DNA of 64,000 nt from Sporosarcina luteola (GCA_014204635.1 JACHLS010000004.1:62001-126000), one strand, 5' to 3'. Positions 9,536 to 18,715 are shown, counted from the stretch's first letter. Notes: generated by a model not told the origin, from the letters alone. A program made the numbers and translations.

Positions 9536-11005
9536 TTAATAAATACTATATTGGTTTTTGCCGCTTTCTTTTGATACGTAGAGGGCTTCATCGGCTTTTG
9601 CGTACAGTGTATCAAAATTATCGTCTTTCTCGGAAAAACAAATTCCAATGCTAACTGAGATTTGTATCTGTTCCGTAGCTTTGATGTCCGATACACCTTC
9701 CTCAATTTTTACCAACAGTTCTTCTGCCACTCTTTGTACGAAATGCACTGCGTGGCTTTTGAATTGCACTAAAAATTCATCCCCTCCTACACGGGCAGCA
9801 ATTGCTTTTGGACCAACTACATCCGCGATAATAGCTGCAGTCTGTTTTAATATGCGATCTCCTTCTCCATGGCCAAGCCTGTCATTTACCAACTTGAAAT
9901 TATCCAGATCGATCATCAACAACGCGAGGTCATTGCGCCCAGCCAAGTTCCGCTGCACTTCATCTTCAAAAGCGGCCCGATTTTTTAGTCCTGTCATACT
10001 GTCATGGAAAGCTAAATGGATAGGCGTGGCGACTAGCCGTCCAATGAGGAAGGATACTGCGACTGCCGCAATGACAATGGCGAGCAATTGGAAGATGAAC
10101 TGGTTTTTATAGCTTTGCAATAAGCCCGTCAGCTCGGAATCATTGTAAACGATCTCCACGACCCGGTTTGTCGAATAACCCCGTTTTTCATCCGCTTCAT
10201 ATGGGATGTATCGATACGTTTTCTGGCGTCCCTCTTCCTCCACAATAAGTTCTTGCAGTTTTCCGCTTTTACTCACTTCCTTAAAAATGGAGTAAAAGGG
10301 TTCTTCTATTTTCTTTTGTTTGAAGTTTTCAGTTTTATGTCCAAGTAAAAAACCACCTACGTTGTACACATGAATGCTATCAATAATATCGTATGTATTT
10401 TCTAATTCTCTGCTAGTTTCCAGGAAATTAAATTGTTTAAAGATCTCTTCTTGTTCTAATGATACTGCCAGCTCAATTAAATAAAGATGATCGGGAGTCG
10501 GTGTATAACTGAACTTTTTTATCTCCCCGGTCCTTGATTGGATGTCCATCCCATCATGCGAAAAGTCATCCCCTTCCCTCCTGCTATCCAGCAGTTTAGA
10601 GAACCCCGGACAGCATTCGCTGAAGCTTAAACCGATGTCCTCCGCAAAACTGCTATTAACTACAGTATTCTTGCTATCCAAAATAAAAACTTCCATCCCA
10701 AACCTATTTTTCAGCTCTTGAAAATCCCATCGTTCAAAATTGGATTCTTCTTCATATTTATGGACAAGTTCCATGGAGAAATCTTTCATTTTTTTAGCCA
10801 TTTCTTCGTCAAATAGATCGTAAACGGTATCAATTGTCGATAAACTGCTTACTATTTTATCCTCAGCCATGGATATCTTTGTATTCTGGCTGATCACTAC
10901 ATTTTCTTTTAACTTCATATAATCAAACAGGGCAATAACGAATGAAAGAAGCAGTGAAAAAATAATTAAGATGATGGTCAATTTCATTCTGAAATTCCTA
11001 GCCAA
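9536..11005 (-). CDS. Membrane-bound diguanylate cyclase (GGDEF) with extracellular sensor
   Basis: 489 residues. TM1 is at about 8-27, then an extracytoplasmic domain of about 270 residues, TM2 at about 303-323, and a C-terminal GGDEF domain (about 335-489). The catalytic loop RVGGDEF has GGDEF at 407-411, and the substrate region DLDNFKLVNDRLGH is intact, so an active GTP-to-c-di-GMP cyclase is expected. The allosteric RxxD I-site, normally just before GGDEF, is not present. There is no HAMP or EAL domain. TTG 11005 follows AAGGGG with 9-base spacing; ATG at 10987 is the alternative. The ligand of the outer domain is unknown. Confidence 0.9.
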   Translation of the reverse strand: MARNFRMKLTIILIIFSLLLSFVIALFDYMKLKENVVISQNTKISMAEDKIVSSLSTIDTVYDLFDEEMAKKMKDFSMELVHKYEEESNFERWDFQELKNRFGMEVFILDSKNTVVNSSFAEDIGLSFSECCPGFSKLLDSRREGDDFSHDGMDIQSRTGEIKKFSYTPTPDHLYLIELAVSLEQEEIFKQFNFLETSRELENTYDIIDSIHVYNVGGFLLGHKTENFKQKKIEEPFYSIFKEVSKSGKLQELIVEEEGRQKTYRYIPYEADEKRGYSTNRVVEIVYNDSELTGLLQSYKNQFIFQLLAIVIAAVAVSFLIGRLVATPIHLAFHDSMTGLKNRAAFEDEVQRNLAGRNDLALLMIDLDNFKLVNDRLGHGEGDRILKQTAAIIADVVGPKAIAARVGGDEFLVQFKSHAVHFVQRVAEELLVKIEEGVSDIKATEQIQISVSIGICFSEKDDNFDTLYAKADEALYVSKESGKNQYSIY

Positions 11006-11131
11006 GGACTCATACCCCTTTTATTATATTGATATTTTATAAATATTATAGACTATTTTAAGCGCTATAACTATGCTAAACGACCTAATTAATTGGATTT
11101 CCTATCCTTCTTTCACAATTTCGCCTCAATT

Positions 11132-11164
11132 AAAAAGACTGCCTCCCATTTGCAGGAGACAGTC
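11132..11164 (-). terminator. Terminator of the formate-THF ligase gene
   Basis: On the minus strand, a GACTGTCTCC/GGGAGGCAGTC stem with a 7-base loop is followed by TTTTT. Confidence 0.85.
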
Positions 11165-11174
11165 CCTCTATTTA

Positions 11175-12854
11175 TTACATTAAACCAACCGCATTGCCGT
11201 GGTCATCGATTCCCATATTAAGAGCAGCTGGCTGCTTCGGCAATCCAGGCATCGTCATGATATCTCCCGTCAAGCACACAAGGAAGCCTGCACCAAGTTT
11301 AGGGATAATCTCACGGATCGTAATTCTAAAATCTTTCGGTCTTCCTAGCTTTTTCGGATCATCGGTGAAAGAATACTGTGTTTTGGCCATGCAGACTGGC
11401 AGTATGTCCCATCCATTCTGTTCAATTGCCTTTAAGTCTTTCATCGCTTTATCCGTGAGGATGATTCCTTCCCCACCATATACTTTTTGGACGATGGTCG
11501 TAATTTTGTCGATGACCGGCTGTTCCACATCATATAATGGTGCAAACTGTTTTGGTTCATCCAAAAGTGCCAGAACCTCATTCGCCAAATCAAGGCCTCC
11601 TTGTCCGCCTTGTCCCCACACATCCGTTAAAGCGGCACGGACACCTTTCGTCTTGCACCAAGAGAGAACAAAGTCCAGTTCAGCGGCAGAATCAGTTATG
11701 AATCGGTTCAGTGCAACAACCGGCTGGACACCAAACGCTTGGACAGTTTCAATATGTTTTTCCAAATTCACAATTCCTAGCTCTAAGGCGGATACATTTT
11801 CTGTGCCTAAATCTTGTTTGGCAACTCCCCCATGCATCTTCAAGGCACGGATTGTCGTCACTAGCACAACAGCATCAGGTGCAAATCCACCCTTTCTCGC
11901 TTTAATGTCCATGAACTTCTCTGCACCGAGATCAGAACCGAAGCCCGCTTCCGTGACGACTATATCGGCAAGCTGTCTTGCGGTATTCGTCGCCATCAAC
12001 GAGTTGCAGCCATGAGCAATATTCGCGAACGGGCCGCCATGAATCAAAGCCGGCGTCCCTTCGATCGTTTGTACGAGATTCGGCTTAAACGCTTCTTTCA
12101 AGAGCAGTGTCAATGCGCCTTCGACACCCAGGTCACGAACAGTGACAGCCTCTTTATCATACGTGTATCCGATAACCATTTGTGACAATTTTTCTTTCAA
12201 ATCATTCAGGCTCGTCGCAAGGCAGAACACCGCCATAATCTCCGAAGCGACTGTTATATCAAATCCATCTTCCCGCGGCACCCCTTGGCCGGGTCCCCCT
12301 AATCCGATAGTGACATGCCGAAGCGCACGGTCATTCATATCCAATGCCCGTTTCCAAGTTATGCGGCGCGGATCAATCCCGAGCGCATTGCCTTGATGGA
12401 TATGGTTGTCGATGAGCGCACTTAACGCATTGTTTGCAGTAGTTATGGCATGAATGTCCCCATTGAAGTGCAAATTGATCTCTTCCATCGGCAACACTTG
12501 TGCATAGCCGCCTCCTGCTGCTCCACCCTTGACTCCCATAACAGGACCGAGAGACGGTTCCCGAAGTGCGATCATTGATTTTTTGCCCAGTCTGGCCAAC
12601 GCGTCTGCTAAACCGACCGTCACTGTCGACTTACCTTCCCCGGCAGGTGTCGGACTTGTAGCTGATACGAGAACTACTTTTCCAGCGGCATTCTTCGTTT
12701 GCAGCTTGCTTACATCAATTTTTGCTTTATATCTGCCATACGGTTCCACCGCTTCTTTCGGAATGCCTGCCTTTTCGGCAATCTCTCCAATCGGTTGCAT
12801 AATTGCTTGCGATGCAATAGCCAAATCTGTTAACGGTTTTGTTTTATCTACCAT
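11175..12854 (-). CDS. fhs: Formate-tetrahydrofolate ligase
   Basis: 559 residues, the full family length. It makes 10-formyl-THF from formate, ATP and THF and feeds purine synthesis and formyl-Met formation. The nucleotide-binding [20 protein letters not shown] is near residues 66-85, followed by [19 protein letters not shown] and DMNDRALR, all characteristic. The ribosome site AAAGGATGGG precedes ATG 12854. The dehydrogenase gene ends only 42 bases upstream on the same strand, so read-through from it is likely, although no functional link is known. Confidence 0.97.
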   Translation of the reverse strand: MVDKTKPLTDLAIASQAIMQPIGEIAEKAGIPKEAVEPYGRYKAKIDVSKLQTKNAAGKVVLVSATSPTPAGEGKSTVTVGLADALARLGKKSMIALREPSLGPVMGVKGGAAGGGYAQVLPMEEINLHFNGDIHAITTANNALSALIDNHIHQGNALGIDPRRITWKRALDMNDRALRHVTIGLGGPGQGVPREDGFDITVASEIMAVFCLATSLNDLKEKLSQMVIGYTYDKEAVTVRDLGVEGALTLLLKEAFKPNLVQTIEGTPALIHGGPFANIAHGCNSLMATNTARQLADIVVTEAGFGSDLGAEKFMDIKARKGGFAPDAVVLVTTIRALKMHGGVAKQDLGTENVSALELGIVNLEKHIETVQAFGVQPVVALNRFITDSAAELDFVLSWCKTKGVRAALTDVWGQGGQGGLDLANEVLALLDEPKQFAPLYDVEQPVIDKITTIVQKVYGGEGIILTDKAMKDLKAIEQNGWDILPVCMAKTQYSFTDDPKKLGRPKDFRITIREIIPKLGAGFLVCLTGDIMTMPGLPKQPAALNMGIDDHGNAVGLM

Positions 12855-12896
12855 TCCAATCCCATCCTTTCATGATGACACCCATTCCACTCATAC

Positions 12897-13883
12897 TTAG
12901 CTCTGTTCTATATTCAATACAATTTTGCCGAATTGTTCATTGTGCTCCAGTCGTTCAAATGCCTCTTTCGCTTCTCCCAAGTGGAACGAGCGATCGACAA
13001 TTGGCCGAATATCATGACGCTCCAGAAAGGCCAAGGCAGCTCTCAATTCTTCCCTGCTGCCCATAGTAGTGCCAAACAATTGATATTGTCCATAAAAAAA
13101 TGAGCGTAAATCGAAATCGACAGTATCCTCCGTTGTGGCACCGAACACAACAATCCGGCCGCCTTTTTTCAAAATTTCGAGCGATCGATTGAACGTTGCC
13201 CGGCCAACACTTTCGACAACCAGATCGACCGTCACATCTTCAAGTTCCGCAGCCCAATCACAGTTCGTGTCAATTGCACGATCGGCTCCGATTTTTCGTG
13301 CGCTTTCACGTTTCGAGTCACTTCGTGATGATACAATGACATTGGCTCCGGCACTTTTCGCTAGCTGAATCATGAATGTCGCGACTCCGCTTCCTGCTCC
13401 GGGGATAAATACAGTCTGGCCCGCCTGTAATTCGCCTTGTGTGAATAAAGCACGATAGCCTGTCAAAACCGATAAGGCGACGACAGCTGATTCTTCCCAG
13501 GACAAACGTGCAGGCTTTTTCTCCAGTTGTTCGGAAGAAATCACTATTTTCTCGGCAAACGTTCCATTGTCCGGCATCCCTAAGATGTCAAACTCTTCAG
13601 GTGGCGCTATGCTTTTTTGGAACCAGCGCAACGAAGGATTGATAATTACTTCATCACCGATCGACCACTCTGTAACATGACTCCCCACACTTTCGATAAC
13701 CCCTGCTCCATCCGAACCAAGCACAAGCGGTTGACTTTCATTCCCCCTTCTAGCAGGGATTTTCAAGTCCCTTCGGTTCAAGCCGGCAGCCTTTAGAGCA
13801 ACAACGACTTCACCTGAACCCGGGCGGGGATCCTCAAGTTCCCCCAAGCGCATCTGTCCATCGGCATGCATAAATGCTTTCAC
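12897..13883 (-). CDS. Zinc-type MDR alcohol dehydrogenase / quinone oxidoreductase-like protein
   Basis: 328 residues with a GroES-like N-terminal half and a Rossmann C-terminal half. Visible are GSDGAGVIESVG, the nucleotide-binding region VFIPGAGSGVATFMIQLAKSAG and GGRIVVFGAT. The structural-zinc cysteine cluster is absent, as in the YogA/quinone-reductase branch of the medium-chain family. The substrate cannot be predicted. GTG 13883 is the start, with GAGGGTGG upstream. It is probably the first gene of a dehydrogenase-fhs transcript. Confidence 0.82.
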   Translation of the reverse strand: MKAFMHADGQMRLGELEDPRPGSGEVVVALKAAGLNRRDLKIPARRGNESQPLVLGSDGAGVIESVGSHVTEWSIGDEVIINPSLRWFQKSIAPPEEFDILGMPDNGTFAEKIVISSEQLEKKPARLSWEESAVVALSVLTGYRALFTQGELQAGQTVFIPGAGSGVATFMIQLAKSAGANVIVSSRSDSKRESARKIGADRAIDTNCDWAAELEDVTVDLVVESVGRATFNRSLEILKKGGRIVVFGATTEDTVDFDLRSFFYGQYQLFGTTMGSREELRAALAFLERHDIRPIVDRSFHLGEAKEAFERLEHNEQFGKIVLNIEQS

Positions 13884-13990
13884 TTTCCCACCCTCTCCCC
13901 GACTATATGTATTCTGACGTCTCTATCATACAACATTCTGAAACCATTTTCATATTCTTCCTGAGAAGATTTCAATTTATTTGTGTAAAT

Positions 13991-14049
13991 AAAAAAACTG
14001 TCTCCCTCCACGGACATGTGGTGTATGACAGTCTTTTTTATTCAATAAT
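13991..14049. terminator. Bidirectional terminator
   Basis: Outer stem ACTGTC/GACAGT with an inner CCAC/GTGG stem, A7 on the left and T6 on the right. It closes the XRE-metallophosphoesterase transcript. Confidence 0.75.
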
Positions 14050-14141
14050 GTTTTCTTCTTTGTAAAAGAGGAATATCCTCAATTTCTCTCTTTACTAGTG
14101 GCTACCTCTTCAGATAAATGGATTTCAAGCATAGTAAGACA

Positions 14142-15005
14142 TTATGAACCACTGCTTCTTAATTCAACAAGAACTATTTCTGGTTGATTCAAGAAGCGGA
14201 CAGGGATTATGCTGTTTCCGATTCCACGGCTTATAATCATGTGACTTCCGTTTTTTGAATGAAGCCCTTCGGAATAATCAGGCAGCCATCCTTGACCGGG
14301 GGCAACAAGTCCACCGATTCCTGGAATGCGAATTTGTCCACCATGTGCATGCCCACTCATAATCAGATCTATTTTCAGATCCTGGTACGTATTGAATTGC
14401 TCTGGGCGGTGGGAAAGCAGTATTTTATACATGGAATTCGGAACGCCTTGAAAAGCCTGCAAGATGAATTCCTTGACCGCTTCATCATCTTCTTTGCTGC
14501 TGGATAAAGGATCATCAATGCCGCCAATAGCAATTTGTTGACCTTCCCGTTCAATTATGACTGCCTCATTTGACAGCGTTTGTACACCTTGTTCTGTCAA
14601 ACGAACCAAAATCTGTTCAGTTTCATTGCTTGAGATTTCGTGATTTCCCGTAACATAATAAAATGGCGCAACCTGATGTAACTCCTCGATCAGTTCCATG
14701 CTGCGATCTAAATCAAACCGATTACTATCGATAAAATCACCAGTTATAAAAATCGCATCCGGCGAGAGTTCCTTCACTTTCTTTACCAAATCGGCATGTC
14801 TTTCTCCAAATTTCGCATCATGTAAATCGGAGATTTGGACAATCCTAAATGAATCGAATTGACTAGGTATTTTGGTAGAATGAATAGTATATTCAGTTAC
14901 CCCAACTGTCATATTATCCCTATACAGTATGAGCATAAATAAAAAAATGAGAAATATCCATACTAACCGAATGCCTTTTCGGGTCCATGCCTTTTTGTTC
15001 TTCAT
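14142..15005 (-). CDS. Membrane-anchored metallophosphoesterase
   Basis: 287 residues with one N-terminal membrane segment (about 10-28) and a calcineurin-like phosphoesterase domain. Metal-site motifs are QISDLHDAKFG (D-x-H), ITGDFID (GD), YVTGNHE (GNH[E]), and LLSHRPEQF with MSGHAHGGQ near the C-terminus. The family includes B. subtilis YkuE and YpbG. The catalytic domain is probably outside the membrane. ATG 15005 overlaps the TGA of the XRE gene as ATGA, so translation is coupled; a GTG at 15011 is the alternative. The substrate is unknown. Confidence 0.87.
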   Translation of the reverse strand: MKNKKAWTRKGIRLVWIFLIFLFMLILYRDNMTVGVTEYTIHSTKIPSQFDSFRIVQISDLHDAKFGERHADLVKKVKELSPDAIFITGDFIDSNRFDLDRSMELIEELHQVAPFYYVTGNHEISSNETEQILVRLTEQGVQTLSNEAVIIEREGQQIAIGGIDDPLSSSKEDDEAVKEFILQAFQGVPNSMYKILLSHRPEQFNTYQDLKIDLIMSGHAHGGQIRIPGIGGLVAPGQGWLPDYSEGLHSKNGSHMIISRGIGNSIIPVRFLNQPEIVLVELRSSGS

Positions 15006-15493
15006 TGCCACCGCTTTTTCAATTTAGCAAGCTCCAATAATTCCAATAGATCCTTCTTAGGCAGCTCTACGAGGATCGAGAGTAATTCGCGTTCTGCTAA
15101 CCTTCTGCCTCTTCCGCTCCGATACCGCTCCTTATTTAGCAAATCGATTTCCGTGTATAGGCCAGGAAGCCTATCATCTTGTACTTCCCCTGTCTTATCA
15201 ATTGTCAGATGCTCCCGCAGCCTTTCGTACAGCATATCCATATTGGCCATACTGCCCGTAAATGCACGGGAAGTCCGCGGGTCTCCTAAAATAAGCTCAT
15301 CGGTGGAAATGTTGAAACGCTCAGATATTTTAGCGATCCACGCAGCAGATGGGGCATTCTTCCCCTTCTCCCAGTCTTTTATCCGGCTAGCCGATGTGCC
15401 TATAGCCGCTCCAAATGCCATCATTGATAAGCCACGTTGTTCACGTAAGGCTTTTAATCTAATTCCAAAGTCTTCTTTACTCCACTCGTTCAC
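15002..15493 (-). CDS. XRE family DNA-binding regulator
   Basis: 163 residues. A helix-turn-helix of the Cro/CI type spans about residues 10-65 (LKALREQRGLSMMAFGAAIG, then SASRIKDWEKGKNAPS). The C-terminal half is helical, charged and of no recognised family. The coupling to the metallophosphoesterase by a 4-base ATGA overlap suggests the two act together, for example as a sensor or regulator pair or through control of phosphoesterase supply. No phage genes are nearby, so a stand-alone chromosomal regulator is more likely than a phage repressor. Confidence 0.8.
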   Translation of the reverse strand: MNEWSKEDFGIRLKALREQRGLSMMAFGAAIGTSASRIKDWEKGKNAPSAAWIAKISERFNISTDELILGDPRTSRAFTGSMANMDMLYERLREHLTIDKTGEVQDDRLPGLYTEIDLLNKERYRSGRGRRLAERELLSILVELPKKDLLELLELAKLKKRWQ

Positions 15494-15580
15494 TGTGACG
15501 CCTCCTCCTATTTGCTTATCTCTATCTTATTTTTACTTTGAGGTCGCTGTCAATCTATATTTATATTTCCATTAAGTATT

Positions 15581-16069
15581 TTAATAACCTTTCCTTTGTC
15601 GTGCATAATTTTCCTTATTTTTCTCCATGTAAGCATCCCAAACATCTTTATTTGTAAAGTTTAGTTTTTTTGCAATTGATCCATAATGGATCCAAACTAT
15701 CCGATAGTGGTCAATGGTCGGTTCGGCCAAGAAACAGTTGATCGCTTTGTTGGTTGCAATAAATAGTTCTGTTAAACCGCCAGCCACTTCACCAGTCGGC
15801 CATTCTACCAACAGTGAATCGAACCCCTTTTCAATCCCTAAGGATAAAAGAAAATGAATGGAGTCTACATACTCTTCGATTATTATATGATGGGAGGAGG
15901 GCTTTTTATGGCTCCAAAATTTAAAACATCTCGTTTCATTTGCCAGCTCTGAGAGCTCCACTAGCAAAGCCAGTCCTTTGTTCGTGAATAGATCGCCTTG
16001 GACTTCATGGTTCGACTGGATGAAAGAGTCCAAATTTCGTTGCATATTGAATAATGACGTTAGCTCCAT
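15581..16069 (-). CDS. dUTP diphosphatase, all-alpha dimeric (dUTPase_2) type
   Basis: 162 residues. The family pattern begins LTSLFNMQRNLDSFI, then LALLVELSELANETRCFKFW (EExxE-like metal site) and EEYVDSIHFLLSLG (ExxD site). This is the MazG-related helical dUTPase, not the trimeric beta type. It hydrolyses dUTP to dUMP, limiting uracil in DNA and feeding thymidylate synthesis. ATG 16069 follows GGAGG at 16079-16083 with 9-base spacing; a longer frame to 16114 would include the ribosome site. It is divergent from ysdB. Confidence 0.88.
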   Translation of the reverse strand: MELTSLFNMQRNLDSFIQSNHEVQGDLFTNKGLALLVELSELANETRCFKFWSHKKPSSHHIIIEEYVDSIHFLLSLGIEKGFDSLLVEWPTGEVAGGLTELFIATNKAINCFLAEPTIDHYRIVWIHYGSIAKKLNFTNKDVWDAYMEKNKENYARQRKGY

Positions 16070-16100
16070 AAATAAAACCTCCAAAAAAAATTGATTATCT

Positions 16101-16127
16101 TGAAACCAAACCATATACTCATCCGTA
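16101..16127 (+). promoter_or_regulatory. ECF (SigW-type) promoter of ysdB
   Basis: TGAAAC at 16101-16106 and CGTA at 16124-16127 are separated by 17 bases, an exact match to the B. subtilis SigW consensus. It is followed about 38 bases later by the ysdB start. In B. subtilis ysdB belongs to the SigW regulon, which supports the assignment. Confidence 0.8.
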
Positions 16128-16165
16128 TAGTAGATGACTATCTATATCTGTGAGGGGTTGCTTCC

Positions 16166-16561
16166 ATGGGACTACTGCTAATTCGCGTATTCATCATAGC
16201 ATTTATCATTTATTTGTTTTACCGCGGAATCCGCTATTTAACGGATCCAAAGCGAAAACTGGACGAAGCACACGAACAAGAGCAATTTTATTTTTATGAT
16301 GACCTCAAGAATGTCAGGAAAAACTTTTTCATCACATACAAAGGGGCCCTATTCGAGGGAGAAAAGTACTTAGGTACGACAGAAGATGCTTTCGATGTTG
16401 TTTCTATTTTTGTCTGGGTCAAAGATGAAACGAAATTGCATGGTTTCACAAAAGACGATTTTCATTTTCTGGCTGCCGAAATCACCTCGAACTATCCGAA
16501 TGCCGAGATCAACTGGAAAAACCCAATTGAAAAATTGATGAAGGGTACAACTCAGAAGTAA
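16166..16561 (+). CDS. ysdB: Sigma-W pathway protein YsdB
   Basis: 131 residues. A single N-terminal membrane segment (about 3-22) is followed by a soluble cytoplasmic domain with FYDDLKNVRKNFFITYKGA, FEGEKYLGTTEDAFDVVSIF and a basic tail. This pattern matches YsdB, and the position next to ysdA-rplT-rpmI-infC is conserved with B. subtilis. Its biochemical role is unknown. A GAGGGG ribosome site precedes ATG 16166, and the SigW-type promoter upstream points to a cell-envelope stress role. Confidence 0.87.
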   Translation: MGLLLIRVFIIAFIIYLFYRGIRYLTDPKRKLDEAHEQEQFYFYDDLKNVRKNFFITYKGALFEGEKYLGTTEDAFDVVSIFVWVKDETKLHGFTKDDFHFLAAEITSNYPNAEINWKNPIEKLMKGTTQK

Positions 16562-16575
16562 GATGGCATGAAAGA

Positions 16576-16613
16576 GAGGAGAGCCCCGTGTAAATCGGCT
16601 CTCCTCATTTTCT
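16576..16613 (+). terminator. Terminator of ysdB
   Basis: Perfect 10-base stem GAGGAGAGCC/GGCTCTCCTC followed by ATTTTCTTT. Confidence 0.85.
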
Positions 16614-16640
16614 TTAGGAGAACAAACAGCAGCATATGGC

Positions 16641-16937
16641 TTATGCCCTAATTTCCCGTGTCCCTGTAAAATCTAACCCGAGCAGGTACAATATAATCGC
16701 TATATCAATCAAGGCCAGAAGTAGAAATCCAATACGGAATGATGTATGTCTCGTTTTATGGCGGAATACTTGCATGCCTAGATACGAACCGATTCCTCCC
16801 CCCATGATAGCAAACAGCCACAATGTCTTTTCTGGAACTCTCCTTTTTTTCCTTTTTGCCTGTCTTTTATCATACCCCATTAAAATACATGACCAAGCGG
16901 AACAGAATAGGATCCACCATATGACCAGTTCATACAT
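16641..16937 (-). CDS. ysdA: DUF1294 membrane protein YsdA
   Basis: 98 residues with three or four hydrophobic segments. The family core GYDKRQAKRKKRRVPEKTLW is followed by GGGIGSYLGMQVFRHKTRH, which is diagnostic for DUF1294. The function is unknown. It lies downstream of rplT on the same strand, but a strong terminator separates it from the ribosomal operon. A GGGAGATG site precedes ATG 16937. It is convergent with ysdB. Confidence 0.9.
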   Translation of the reverse strand: MYELVIWWILFCSAWSCILMGYDKRQAKRKKRRVPEKTLWLFAIMGGGIGSYLGMQVFRHKTRHTSFRIGFLLLALIDIAIILYLLGLDFTGTREIRA

Positions 16938-17187
16938 TGTTTCATCTCCCTTATGCTATAGAGTACACAGTCCAGAAATCCAATGGAATGTTGTTTTCTG
17001 AAATGGTTTTAATTCACCTCAAAAAGTACAATTCTTTCCTATTTTTCAGTGTACCAGAAGTTTGGCCAGGACCATACCTGGGATTCGGTTATCGTTCCTT
17101 CGTCTTCGAACTGGACGACCGCATACTAATGAGATAGATCCCCGTGCTCAAGCGGGTGTCCTCTTTACTAAACGAGTCGAACGGCAT
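16938..17187. other. Intergenic region between ysdA and rplT terminator
   Basis: Should hold the ysdA promoter on the minus strand. I see no additional gene or repeat. Confidence 0.5.
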
Positions 17188-17230
17188 GAAAAAACGCCTT
17201 GCCTCGGTACGAATCCGATCAGCAAGGCGT
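17188..17230 (-). terminator. Terminator of the infC-rpmI-rplT operon
   Basis: Minus-strand stem ACGCCTTGC/GCAAGGCGT with a 19-base loop followed by TTTTTT. Confidence 0.9.
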
Positions 17231-17243
17231 CTTGTATCGCTTC

Positions 17244-17603
17244 TTATTTCGCGATTGATTTTTTTGCAGTGTCTGCAAGTTGTGCAAATGCTTGTGTATC
17301 AGTAACAGCAAGGTCTGCAAGCATCTTACGGTTTACTTCGATGCCAGCTACTTTAAGCCCGTGCATCAATGTGCTGTAAGAAAGGCCATTCACACGTGCA
17401 GCCGCATTAATACGTGTAATCCAAAGTTTACGGAAATCACGTTTTTTCTGACGGCGGTCACGGTACGCATAGTTGAAAGATTTCATGACCTGTTGGTTTG
17501 CTACTTTATAAAGTCTATGTTTGGAGCCAAAGTAACCTTTAGCTAGTTTCAATACTCGATTACGGCGCTTGCGCGACACTGTTCCACCTTTTACGCGTGG
17601 CAT
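17244..17603 (-). CDS. rplT: 50S ribosomal protein L20
   Basis: 119 residues, standard length. It starts [20 protein letters not shown] and carries [11 protein letters not shown] and [21 protein letters not shown]20 binds 23S rRNA early in 50S assembly and, in Firmicutes, also binds the infC leader to repress its own operon. Last gene of infC-rpmI-rplT; 104 bases separate it from rpmI. Confidence 0.99.
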   Translation of the reverse strand: MPRVKGGTVSRKRRNRVLKLAKGYFGSKHRLYKVANQQVMKSFNYAYRDRRQKKRDFRKLWITRINAAARVNGLSYSTLMHGLKVAGIEVNRKMLADLAVTDTQAFAQLADTAKKSIAK

Positions 17604-17707
17604 AGTAATTACCTCCTGCTATTCCTAAAGAATGTTGTAGTTTCGTTTCAAAAAGGGCGGTTTGCAGAGCCGACTGTCGTTTGGCATCCTTTCAACCGGT
17701 CCTATGA

Positions 17708-17908
17708 TTACTTCATGTATGTGATCATTTCACGGATACGCTTGTAGTCTCCAGAAGAAACAAGGGAAGCTTTGCGTAGGTGACGCTTCGCTTTCGTCGA
17801 CTTGTTTGCGAAAAGGTGACTTGTATAAGCACGACCGCGTTTTACTTTACCGGATGCAGTTTTTTTGAAACGTTTCGCTGAACCGCGGTGAGTTTTCATT
17901 TTTGGCAT
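17708..17908 (-). CDS. rpmI: 50S ribosomal protein L35
   Basis: 66 residues, very basic, starting [20 protein letters not shown], typical of L35. It is the middle gene of the operon, 26 bases after infC, with an AGGAGG ribosome site. Confidence 0.99.
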   Translation of the reverse strand: MPKMKTHRGSAKRFKKTASGKVKRGRAYTSHLFANKSTKAKRHLRKASLVSSGDYKRIREMITYMK

Positions 17909-17934
17909 GATCTGTTCCTCCTAAATCGTCTCTG

Positions 17935-18453
17935 TTACTTCTTTTCGATGGTCGGGGCAAGTATTAGGAACATGCTCCGTCCTTCCATTTTTGGTTTGAC
18001 TTCAACCGTAGAGAATTCTTTGCATTCTTCTGCAAAACGGTCCAAGACACGTTGACCGATTTCTTTATGCGTAATGGCACGTCCGCGGAAACGGATGGAC
18101 GCTTTCACTTTATCTCCGCTTTGCAAGAATTTAATGCCGTTGCGAAGTTTTGTTTGAAAGTCATGTTCATCAATTGTCGGGCTCAGCCGTACTTCTTTGA
18201 TGTTGATGATCTTTTGATTTTTTCGCACTTCCCGCTCTTTCTTCTGCTGTTCAAATTTGAACTTCCCATAGTCCATTACACGAGCTACTGGGGGTTTTGC
18301 TTGCGGAGCGACAAGGACAAGGTCTAAATTCGCACGTGCTGCGATATCAAGCGCCTCATTACGTGATTTGATTCCAAGCTGATCTCCATTATGGTCGATC
18401 AGTCGAAGTTCCCGGGCACGGATGCCCTCGTTAACGTACATGTCTTTGCTAAT
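17935..18453 (-). CDS. infC: Translation initiation factor IF-3, AUU start
   Basis: 172 residues. It binds the 30S subunit and checks start-codon pairing. Motifs are [20 protein letters not shown], the central basic linker [15 protein letters not shown], and the C-domain [17 protein letters not shown]. The best start is ATT at 18453: GGAGGT at 18462-18467 lies 8 bases upstream and the product begins (M)[11 protein letters not shown], as in Geobacillus IF-3. An in-frame ATG at 18441 is further from the ribosome site. An AUU start lets IF-3 repress its own translation. First gene of the operon with rpmI and rplT. Confidence 0.97.
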   Translation of the reverse strand: MSKDMYVNEGIRARELRLIDHNGDQLGIKSRNEALDIAARANLDLVLVAPQAKPPVARVMDYGKFKFEQQKKEREVRKNQKIINIKEVRLSPTIDEHDFQTKLRNGIKFLQSGDKVKASIRFRGRAITHKEIGQRVLDRFAEECKEFSTVEVKPKMEGRSMFLILAPTIEKK

Positions 18454-18489
18454 AGTAATCCACCTCCGAATATTGTCTCGCGAACACAC

Positions 18490-18703
18490 ATTTGGGTATA
18501 CCGCCTATCATTCCGGCGGAGTCCCACAGGTCATTCCAACATTGAAAAGCAAAGGGCGCCAGAATTCCAGACATAAAAAAAGTAGACAAATCGTAATGAT
18601 TGTCTACCCGCATATGCGTACGCACATGAAAATGCACGGCACGTCATTCATGTGTCTTACCTGTCAACAGCGGTAAAGCGTCAATCAGGTGAGAAGCGGG
18701 CAG
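18490..18703 (-). promoter_or_regulatory. L20-type autoregulatory leader of infC
   Basis: A long untranslated leader of about 250 bases precedes infC and holds several GC-rich helices and an intrinsic terminator in mid-leader (18575-18607). This arrangement, position and operon match the Firmicute L20 leader, in which excess L20 stabilises the terminator form. The 5' limit is estimated from the promoter. Confidence 0.75.
18575..18607 (-). terminator. Leader attenuator of infC
   Basis: Minus-strand stem GTAGACAA/TTGTCTAC followed by T7, located about 120 bases before the infC start codon, so it must act conditionally. Confidence 0.85.
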
Positions 18704-18709
18704 CCTCTT

Positions 18710-18715
18710 CTTATA
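18710..18715 (-). promoter_or_regulatory. Likely extended -10 promoter of the infC operon
   Basis: TATAAG preceded by TG (TGGTATAAG) on the minus strand, between the TPR gene stop and the L20 leader. The -35 region is weak. Confidence 0.45.

Noticed and set aside
11194..12015. Long open frame of 273 codons opposite fhs
   Set aside because: A shadow of the strongly conserved fhs gene on the other strand; low-complexity Ser/Thr/Pro translation with no family.
15002..15493. XRE gene as a prophage or toxin-antitoxin marker
   Set aside because: No phage genes, integrase, attachment repeats or toxin-like partner nearby; the partner is a metallophosphoesterase.
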